Of a stretch of 39,701 bases of DNA, positions 32,901-39,701 are shown in pieces. The notes under the pieces are model-generated. The model ran no database searches. It had not been told where the DNA came from and was given only the letters and a program-made list of their open reading frames with translations. The translations under genes and the position numbers were made by a program. This DNA comes from an uncultured Lachnospiraceae bacterium. Its GTDB lineage: Bacteria; Bacillota; Clostridia; Lachnospirales; Lachnospiraceae. Every line of letters starts with the position of its first letter. The stretch's first letter is position 1. The stretch lies in NCBI GenBank assembly GCA_947626505.1, contig CANQSN010000012.1, positions 1-39,701 of the forward strand, written 5' to 3'.

Positions 32901-35900
32901 GGGATACTGTTTATACCGAAATGGAGAACTTTTGGTAGATATTCCAGCTAGTGCAGGAGTATTACAGTATACGGATAATAATGTACTTTCTGGACAGTTA
33001 TATGAATATCAGATAACAGCATATGATTCTTCAGGTAATGAAGGAGAAAAATCATCTGCAATAAAGGCAAAAGTAAAAGAGCTTAGCATGGCCTCAATCT
33101 CTCCCCAGGCAGGAAGTGTTATTGGGGGAGGTCAGAATGAGATTATATTTAATTGGGAAGATATAGGGACCACCAGTGGATACAAAGTTAATGTAAAAAT
33201 AAAAAAAGGTAACAAATGGGAAAAGAGCAATGAGGAGGAGGTTATCGCATCACAGTATAGTTTTATGTTGCCAGAACAATCCGCTGACGATTCTTTGGTT
33301 GAAGTCAGAATTACTGTTGCCGATACAGATGGAAACTTGTGTGTTGCTGAGACCTCATATACAATTGATAATGTTGCACCGGTACTGTCACAAATGGCGG
33401 CTGCATCTTCTGTAAATGCAACAGCGATATTGGAATGGCTGCCAGCAGAGATTCCGGATTTTTTTGAATATAAAATATTTAGAAGGAGACAGGGGGATTC
33501 CGAGTATTGCTGTATAGATACAATTACTCAAAGAGGGAATACCAGGTATGAGGATAAAAATGTTGTAGTAAAAGGAATCTATGAATATTATGTAACATGT
33601 GTTGATAAGGTGGGAAATCAAAGCAAACCGTTATATTTTAAGCCGATAGAAATTGCAGATGATTCAGAAATGCCTGTACTTAGTTCCCTAAATCCTCCAA
33701 GTGGAAAGTATGCAGATACTATACCGCTAACTGTCTGTGCATCAGATAATGTGGGAATTGAAAAATATGAATTGGAATATAGGAGACGTGGGGATACAGA
33801 GTGGAAAATATTAAAAAGTATACATACAGATTCAAGAAATATAGAAGTGAACTGGGATGCCAGTCAACTAAAAGGATTTTATGAGGTTCGGGGATATGTT
33901 TATGATAAAAGCGGTTTAAAAAGTGATTATTCAGTTATTAGGGAATATTATGTAGATAGAGATGCTCCCAAAAAGGTTCAGGAGGGAGAAGTTATTGCAG
34001 GAAGTACTTATATTGGTATAAACTGGGAGCCTGTATCGGATGTGGATATAGCATATTATGCATTGGAAGAGCTTATTAATGGTGAATACAAGGTTATACA
34101 GGAAAATATTAAGGAATGCGGGACATATATAAAGAAAGTGAAACCGAATACAAAGCATTGCTACCGTATAGTAGCATATGATGATGTGGGAAACAGGGGT
34201 ACACCTTCTGATGAAATTGAGGTAAGTACAAAGGAGGATACAATAGCACCATATATTATAGGTGCGGATATTACTGAATATGGGAACGAACAGATTAAGA
34301 TTAGGGCAGAGGTTGAGGATGATGTAAGAGTATCTAAGGTTAGCTTTGCATATTCTAAAGATGGGGTAACATATACAAAATACAGTACGGTTGAGAATTC
34401 TGATAATTCCCGCTATTATACCAGTAAACTGGATACAAAGGAATTTGAGGAGGGAAATTATTATATTGGGGTACTTGTGGAGGATGAAGCCGGAAACAGT
34501 TCTAATAAGGGAAATTATATGAGAGCAAAGGTAACTGTTGACCATACTGCCCCAGGAAGTGTGTCAGGATTGGTGGCAGTAGATAAAGAAGGGAGTGTAG
34601 AGCTTTCTTTTGATGCTGTTAATGATGACAGCTTGAAGGGTTATGAAATATACCGCAGGAGCAGTAATCAAATCAGCTATACTAAAATTACAAATACCAC
34701 AGATAATAGTTATATAGACCGCGAGGTAACTCAAGGTATTGAATATGAATATAAGATATGTGCAGTGGATAAGGCTGGTAATAAAGGACAATATTCAGCA
34801 AGTGCAATTGTCAGGGTTCATGAGGATAAACAAAAGCCGGAAGGATATATGATGTCTCCAATAGATGGAACAAGCATAATAAAAGGCCAAAGTACAATAT
34901 ATACAAGAGCTGTAGATAATGTGGAAGTAAAACGTGTGGAGTTTTATTATAAAGACAAGGATGATGAGGAAGACCGATGGATATTAATGGGGACTACTAA
35001 TACTATAGATGAGAGCGGAATAGCCGGTTTAGATTATGATTTTGCAAAAGTTGGCGGCCTTAGTGCTTGTGAAATCATGGCAAAGGTATATGATACTAAT
35101 GAAAATGTTGGAGAAAGTGACAGTATCAGCGTTACTTTTGATACAGAAGCTCCAATTATCAGTGGTTTAAATGTGGTATCTGGAAACCGTTGTATCAATC
35201 TTTCATGGGAAAAGAATATGGAAGAGGATTTCGCAGAATACCATATTTACCGGAAAAGTGCAAAGGAAAATGAGTATAAATATATAGCCTGTACTAAGGA
35301 AAACAATTATAAGGATAGTAAAATAAGTATAGAAGTACCATATAGTTATCAGATAAGGGCAGTGGATGATGCTGGCAATTACAGTATTAGTGAGAGTTCT
35401 GTAGTATACGCAGAAAACATTGATGATGAGGCTCCGGAAGCAGTAATTACCGGTGATGTATCAGGTGTATCAGGCGTATTGGTTAATTTGTCAGGAAATC
35501 AGAGCAGGGATAATGTTGGTATTGTTTCATATGAATGGGATATGGGGGATGGAACAATTATAAATGGGGCAACAGTCTCCTATGCTTATGATAAGAAGGG
35601 AACTTACACTGTAAAATTGAAAGTAACTGATGCTGCGGGATTCAGTAATACTGATAAGAGGGAGTTTGTTGTTGCAAGTGATAGAAAGGAAGCATGCAGA
35701 ATCCATGTAAAGAATGAGATGGACTATCCAATACCAAATGCAGTAGTTATACTTAGTAATAACAAGGAAATGCAAATGGTAACTAATGAGCAGGGATATA
35801 CAACATGTGCCTTACTTGAGGGTAATTATAAGGGATATATATTTGCAGATGGTTTTGAATCAAAGGAAATTTCATTTTCAGTAGAAAGTAATAGAATTCA

Positions 35901-38900
35901 GACTTATTCTGCAAGGAGCATGTCAATTCCTCAAAATAACGTTTCGGTTACGCTTCAGACAAGTGACATGATATCTATAAGTTTTGAAGCGAAAAAGCTC
36001 AGTATCGAGGAGATGAATAAATATAATATTGATTTAAAAGATCCAAAAAACTTCAATAAAAAGTCCTTTGAATTAGAAATATATGGCAGAGATGAGAAGG
36101 TATACTTTGATGAGGAGTACAAAAAGAAAGAAGTTATAAATGGTTTGGTAGATGTTGTTGTCGAACAGGGTGATAAGGTGGATGAGCCGCAGGAGGGAGA
36201 TGAAAAACCAGACAATCCTGGTGAACCGGACAATCCCGATAATCCAGATACCGGTGATTTCAGTGACAATTCAGATGGTATGGGTGATTCTGATGGTAAA
36301 AGCAGTAAAAAGGTAAGGGTATTCAGTGTCTGTACGGGGAGTGAACAAAACGGTGATAAAGCATCAGGTGGAGTTCTGATTATGACAAAGAAGACATCTG
36401 TTTCATGGTTAAAAGATTTTGTAGAGGTTAAAGCAGTTATTATGAATAATAAACTTACGGTATTGAAATTTAGTGATATTGAATTTGAAATGACTGCTCC
36501 TAAAGACATGGAAGAAATAAAAGCTGATACCGGAAGAAAGACGACACTGGAATATGGAGAAAAGCTTGAAATGAGCTGGGTATACCGTTCGGAAGAAGAT
36601 GGGGAAAAGGAATTTACTCTAAAATTATCCGCAATAATGAATATTTTAGGACAACAGACCAAAGTGGAAGAAGTTTACAAAACCACTATTAATCTTGAAG
36701 GACATAGGGATTCCGGTTTAAAGATGTATATTTATCCCGAAAAAAGTATGACCAAGGATTTCAAATACTATATCCAGTATGAACTTAGAAATGAGGGGGA
36801 AAAACCGATATATGGAGTTAATGTAAACCTTGGAGAATATCAGGGTACTAAAAAATCCATTAAAGTATGCAAGAAGACAGATAAAGGTGATGTTATTTAT
36901 GAAGATGAAGGTGGTGGCTATTATTATGAAAAAGGGGGAGACAGTGTAAAAAGCTCTTTGCTTACAAGAGATGGGGATAAGCTTTATGTTGAGAAATTAA
37001 AACAGGGGCAAAGCATATATGGAACCCATGTTGTAGAAAAAGCTACTAAAACTGCAAGATATCTATATTTTAAAACTGCATATAAAATGGGGCAGGCAGG
37101 ACTTGATGTAAAGATACTTCCAATTAAAAGCCATATAACAGGAAGCAGGGAAATAGACTGCCGGACAAAGAAGCCATCTACAATACCACAAAATAGCAGT
37201 AACAATAATAGCAGTAACAATAATAGCAGCAATAGTAATAACACCAGTAATACCAATAATAATGCAGACAATCCAGATTATTATAATTACGATTATTGGA
37301 AGGAAAGGTATGGGAAACATCAAGAGAGTCCGGTTAATACGAATACAGTAGGGGACCCGGTTTCTGTAGAAACAGGTGCTTTTAGTGAGCAGCAGACTAT
37401 ACTAAGCAGTAATGGAGCAGGAAACCTAAGCGCTACCATGTCTTATGATTCCACTTACACAGAAACAGAGGGAGAGCTTGGAAGGGGCTGGACTCATAAT
37501 TATGAGCAAAAAATTGTAAATGAGAATGGAATATTAAGATATTATATGGATGCAAACCGTAGTATTTCATTTTTGCCAAAATCTACACTGGAAGGAATGG
37601 TGTATGGAAGCTATGATGAATCCACAGGTATGATTATGCTTGATGAAGATGTGGCAGGAGATATGGAGTATGGGTGTATCAATGCCGGAATGGATGACTG
37701 GAAGCTTACGTCATTGGAAAAGGGAGGCTATATAGTAGAAGATGGCAGGGAGAACCTGCAATATTTTGATAATAAGGGAAGACTTGTAAAAACACAATAT
37801 AGGGATGGTATTATTATTGATATATCTTACAGGGACGGAGAAATGGTGGTAGAGGATGTGTATTCTAAAGAAACCATTACTTTTAGATATGATAATGCCG
37901 GACATGTAAGGGAGGCAGAGGATAACAATGGAAGAAGGGAAACCTTTACCTATAATGATGGCTGCATGATAAGACGCACTAATCCCGCAGGTGTTACATA
38001 CAGCTATACCTATGATGAAAAGGGAAGGATGCTTACAGCTACAGACGGAGACGGTGAAACTTATATTATAAATACTTACGATGAAAAGGGACGCGTGCTT
38101 TCACAGGATGATGGGGACTCCGATACTCCACTTATAACCTTAAGCTATGATGATTATGAGGATGACAGCAAGGAGGTCACTATCAGGGACAGAAGGGGAA
38201 ATGTAAGGACTGTTATGGTTAATGCTGATAATCAGGCAGAAATTTTTACTGATGCAGAGGGTAATACGAAAACATGTAGGTATGATGATGATGGTAACAG
38301 GATAGAGACCTGCTTTGAGGATGGCACAAGAGAGGTACTGTCATACAATGAAGACGGTGAGGTAGAACGTATACAAGCCGATAATGGCATTATCTATTCT
38401 TATGAATATGATAAGCACGGAAACTGTACACATATTTCAGGAAGTGACGGAAGCAGTGTTACCAGAACATATGATGATTTCAACAGGGTTATTGCCAGTA
38501 CAGATTCAAGGGGAATTAAAACCTCATATACCTATAATCCCGCAGGCCAGGTACTTACAGAAACAGTGGAAGGAAAGGGGACAACAACCAATACATATGA
38601 TGAGACGGGGCATCTTAAGACTGTGGAGCACCCAAATGGCCTCAAGGGAACATATACATATAACAGGTACGGATTCCCATCAGGCTACAGTGACAGTGAA
38701 GGAAGGAAGCTTGAATTCGCATTTGACGAGACAGGACACCTTCTGCGCCAGAGTATTATAGAAGGACAGGAAAGTATCGATATTAAGTATGAATATAACA
38801 GCTATGGTGCAGTAACAGCCATAACAGACGGAGAAGGAAACAGGACAGAATACGAATATGATATGAACAGCCTTCCTGTTAAAGAAAAATATGCCAATGG

Positions 38901-39701
38901 AACCAGCAAACAATACATAAGAGAAGGAGAGGGGAATATTATAAAAATCATTTACCCACAGCGGGAAGGTGATGCAGAGCTTACGGAAGAAGCAGTATAT
39001 GATGCTGCCGGAAACCTTGTAAGCCTTAAAAACATGCTTGGAGGCATAACCGGCTATAACTACAGCAATACCGTGCTTTCAAGTGCCGCCAGGCCTGAAG
39101 GCGGGAAAATGAAACTGGCCTATGATGAATGCGGAAGGCTTACGGGCATGACAGACGGAAACGGAAACACCACAGCCCTGTCCTATGACAAAGCAGGAAG
39201 AATAGCATCCGTAACGGACCCTTCAGGCAGCAGAACCACCTATGAATACGATTCATATGGACAGCTTATAAGGGCAACAGATGCTGAAGGCAGAAGCATC
39301 CGCTTAAGCTATGATGCAGTGGGCAACATGGTAAAAAGCACAGATGCAATGGGAAACACAGCAAAATACACATATGACAAATCGGGAAACAGAACAAGGG
39401 AAGAAGCCCCGGACGGTGCAGTAACAGAATACACATATGACAAATACAGCCGCATAACAAGCGTAACAAAAAAAGCAGAAAAGAATGAAAACAGCCAGAA
39501 GATATGCTATACTTATGACAGCATGGGAAACGTATGCTCCATAACAGACGCAGAAGGCAGTACATACAAAGCAGCCTATGACAAGGCAGGCAACATAACA
39601 GACATGTACGACGCCTACGGAAATAACATACAGCATACGGAATACGACAGCGTATACAACGCCATAAGCATAACCGACGGCAACGGAGCCAAAACCGCCT
39701 T
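29977..39701 (+). CDS. Giant exported RHS/YD-repeat protein (3' end outside window)
   Basis: An open frame of at least 3241 codons that I read through to the window edge with no stop. ATG at 29977 follows GAAAGGGG. Residues 1-about 32 are a signal peptide (LTAFLLCIVLAVEMFY), 35-95 a Glu/Thr/Ala-rich stretch. About 100-845 is a beta-solenoid with repeats of L-x-G-x-x-L-x-V-x-G-D type (LNGYNLTVKGNV; LNGHKLTVKGDI). From 850 to 1820 are fibronectin-III and Ig-like domains in series. PKD is at 1825-1898 (YEWDMGDGT), then a carboxypeptidase-regulatory-like domain at about 1908-1970. An Asp/Pro linker lies at 2069-2105 and a Ser/Asn linker at 2405-2431. The RHS part begins GDPVSVETGAF (about 2459), LGRGWTHNY (about 2502), then about 20-25 YD repeats. 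A C-terminal toxin, if any, is beyond the window. Confidence 0.93.
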   Translation, partial: MRAKRLTAFLLCIVLAVEMFYTNPSVNQRVLAAQDTEAVEDTVNTEASEDTAGVREKDASESTARVQVTEASECTTEVKAVEAAVQEAETNKAEKAVQYREGAQNKDIFLEKDMVIEGDVFWNGNTVELNGYNLTVKGNVMQTEGTVKLNGGSLFIEGDYIMAEQTTERVVSADASGNPFETTKTVYKSCLNTLTGSDSSEDITVLGDLIISGSSRIGTIYGTMHIGGNVSFDANGYGSSLLTMKEDSEIILDGKEAQDIRVDQGKKENSVYFNRVELLNESEEGVCFSQKLYIREKFITNGNKYSGKLCIGPDTILPKKEVVTADLFIAEGCTLSEDLQVKGILNVGQMLDINEYHITCNKLIVGHYLNINKGQVTVKKDCVLTGENSYAGLVLGNEKNRVEVGENLILKGSSAVSLSKGTLRLKGDLISESTGKFLTGTEGELVLAGDKEQNITFSKGKAYIDSLTLDNSSSDGVYLHSKIVLKKVIYKQGELHSDDEGAYGMQLFEDTTLDRLDLYGGTMDLNGHKLTVKGDIVCHGGSIYVNGGKLLVDGDYIHCHETACIYEGEVCETAALYMKEGDSVSIKGNLKLSDSVQRSSITGGILNVGGDVSLGTRAELTGTAVLVLNGAKEQVISEYCRVNDLEIQNKVKVTYNNNLYITGKYIDENHVTDSNGYVMYTESLDNLDSNVWNDMVILRGENCLKKDMVLKSLNLSGVLNLSGHSLKVEGDCHMEGRLEMQDEADRFIVNGDYYMNSGYEQKEALTAGVLEVKGDFIQTFGNGYISGKSHVTRFSKPAFVNGEKAVQKVMLSVGDEPPIGTMELTKNIGFYSFSDETGKLAKRITYDMEDKLPPTRPENLKAEDVTDSSVTLSWDASLDDVAVAGYYVYVDGEKVDVVVNNEVIVKSLMPKHSYDIKVIAIDSERRMSEESDVLTIETKADQTAPKQISNLKVDDKTASKVVLSWEKGWDENSLGGYCLYRNGELLVDIPASAGVLQYTDNNVLSGQLYEYQITAYDSSGNEGEKSSAIKAKVKELSMASISPQAGSVIGGGQNEIIFNWEDIGTTSGYKVNVKIKKGNKWEKSNEEEVIASQYSFMLPEQSADDSLVEVRITVADTDGNLCVAETSYTIDNVAPVLSQMAAASSVNATAILEWLPAEIPDFFEYKIFRRRQGDSEYCCIDTITQRGNTRYEDKNVVVKGIYEYYVTCVDKVGNQSKPLYFKPIEIADDSEMPVLSSLNPPSGKYADTIPLTVCASDNVGIEKYELEYRRRGDTEWKILKSIHTDSRNIEVNWDASQLKGFYEVRGYVYDKSGLKSDYSVIREYYVDRDAPKKVQEGEVIAGSTYIGINWEPVSDVDIAYYALEELINGEYKVIQENIKECGTYIKKVKPNTKHCYRIVAYDDVGNRGTPSDEIEVSTKEDTIAPYIIGADITEYGNEQIKIRAEVEDDVRVSKVSFAYSKDGVTYTKYSTVENSDNSRYYTSKLDTKEFEEGNYYIGVLVEDEAGNSSNKGNYMRAKVTVDHTAPGSVSGLVAVDKEGSVELSFDAVNDDSLKGYEIYRRSSNQISYTKITNTTDNSYIDREVTQGIEYEYKICAVDKAGNKGQYSASAIVRVHEDKQKPEGYMMSPIDGTSIIKGQSTIYTRAVDNVEVKRVEFYYKDKDDEEDRWILMGTTNTIDESGIAGLDYDFAKVGGLSACEIMAKVYDTNENVGESDSISVTFDTEAPIISGLNVVSGNRCINLSWEKNMEEDFAEYHIYRKSAKENEYKYIACTKENNYKDSKISIEVPYSYQIRAVDDAGNYSISESSVVYAENIDDEAPEAVITGDVSGVSGVLVNLSGNQSRDNVGIVSYEWDMGDGTIINGATVSYAYDKKGTYTVKLKVTDAAGFSNTDKREFVVASDRKEACRIHVKNEMDYPIPNAVVILSNNKEMQMVTNEQGYTTCALLEGNYKGYIFADGFESKEISFSVESNRIQTYSARSMSIPQNNVSVTLQTSDMISISFEAKKLSIEEMNKYNIDLKDPKNFNKKSFELEIYGRDEKVYFDEEYKKKEVINGLVDVVVEQGDKVDEPQEGDEKPDNPGEPDNPDNPDTGDFSDNSDGMGDSDGKSSKKVRVFSVCTGSEQNGDKASGGVLIMTKKTSVSWLKDFVEVKAVIMNNKLTVLKFSDIEFEMTAPKDMEEIKADTGRKTTLEYGEKLEMSWVYRSEEDGEKEFTLKLSAIMNILGQQTKVEEVYKTTINLEGHRDSGLKMYIYPEKSMTKDFKYYIQYELRNEGEKPIYGVNVNLGEYQGTKKSIKVCKKTDKGDVIYEDEGGGYYYEKGGDSVKSSLLTRDGDKLYVEKLKQGQSIYGTHVVEKATKTARYLYFKTAYKMGQAGLDVKILPIKSHITGSREIDCRTKKPSTIPQNSSNNNSSNNNSSNSNNTSNTNNNADNPDYYNYDYWKERYGKHQESPVNTNTVGDPVSVETGAFSEQQTILSSNGAGNLSATMSYDSTYTETEGELGRGWTHNYEQKIVNENGILRYYMDANRSISFLPKSTLEGMVYGSYDESTGMIMLDEDVAGDMEYGCINAGMDDWKLTSLEKGGYIVEDGRENLQYFDNKGRLVKTQYRDGIIIDISYRDGEMVVEDVYSKETITFRYDNAGHVREAEDNNGRRETFTYNDGCMIRRTNPAGVTYSYTYDEKGRMLTATDGDGETYIINTYDEKGRVLSQDDGDSDTPLITLSYDDYEDDSKEVTIRDRRGNVRTVMVNADNQAEIFTDAEGNTKTCRYDDDGNRIETCFEDGTREVLSYNEDGEVERIQADNGIIYSYEYDKHGNCTHISGSDGSSVTRTYDDFNRVIASTDSRGIKTSYTYNPAGQVLTETVEGKGTTTNTYDETGHLKTVEHPNGLKGTYTYNRYGFPSGYSDSEGRKLEFAFDETGHLLRQSIIEGQESIDIKYEYNSYGAVTAITDGEGNRTEYEYDMNSLPVKEKYANGTSKQYIREGEGNIIKIIYPQREGDAELTEEAVYDAAGNLVSLKNMLGGITGYNYSNTVLSSAARPEGGKMKLAYDECGRLTGMTDGNGNTTALSYDKAGRIASVTDPSGSRTTYEYDSYGQLIRATDAEGRSIRLSYDAVGNMVKSTDAMGNTAKYTYDKSGNRTREEAPDGAVTEYTYDKYSRITSVTKKAEKNENSQKICYTYDSMGNVCSITDAEGSTYKAAYDKAGNITDMYDAYGNNIQHTEYDSVYNAISITDGNGAKTA
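37192..37268 (+). repeat. 15-bp AATAGCAGTAACAAT repeat encoding a Ser/Asn linker
   Basis: Two perfect 15-bp units (37192-37206 and 37207-37221) are followed by degenerate copies of AATAGC and AATAAC triplets. They encode a flexible Asn/Ser linker before the RHS core of the giant protein. Confidence 0.7.

Noticed and set aside
30036-39636. Many minus-strand ORFs over the last 9.7 kb
   Set aside because: All lie inside the open plus-strand RHS frame, which I read through without a stop, and none has a recognisable protein pattern.

Overview
The window looks like chromosomal DNA of a low-GC, Gram-positive anaerobe of the Clostridia, most likely the Lachnospiraceae. This is inferred from A+T-rich DNA, strong AGGAGG-type ribosome binding sites, an NfeD/SPFH pair, DUF187 and DUF4367 proteins, and very large exported proteins with RHS repeats, LRR_5-like domains and Thr/Lys-rich linkers. 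Most genes lie on the plus strand. I saw no rRNA, tRNA, insertion sequence or CRISPR array.

Positions 1-2300 are small genes and regulatory DNA: the start of a probable Rpn-family nuclease (minus strand, cut by the window edge), a 450-bp noncoding stretch with a helically phased TTCACA-type repeat, an unrecognised two-gene membrane-protein operon, a small HTH regulator, and a promoter-terminator pair with no ORF that may encode a small RNA.

Positions 2300-18900 are mostly housekeeping: proC, dnaE followed at once by a SpoU-type RNA methyltransferase, an nfeD/SPFH membrane pair followed by a sialic-acid-synthase-like enzyme fused to a cupin, an orphan OmpR-type response regulator, a membrane-anchored MutS-like ATPase, a secreted DUF187 (GH10-like) protein with a sirtuin, a convergent DUF2079 membrane protein, and citrate synthase.

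Positions 19000-39701 form one surface-protein locus, the most unusual part. An ECF-type sigma factor and an overlapping DUF4367 membrane protein (candidate anti-sigma) are followed by a small secreted beta-rich protein. Next come 600 bp of noncoding DNA made of degenerate 34-35-nt tandem repeats, then a small exported chimera with one RHS repeat and an LRR_5-like Lys-rich C-terminus. A 2518-residue exported beta-solenoid/Ig-like protein with the same C-terminal module follows. Last is an exported giant RHS/YD-repeat protein of at least 3241 residues that runs off the window. All follow one strand with short gaps apart from the repeat array, and I saw no terminator between them. I infer a sigma-controlled system for assembling or displaying surface proteins; any RHS C-terminal toxin or immunity gene would lie beyond position 39701.
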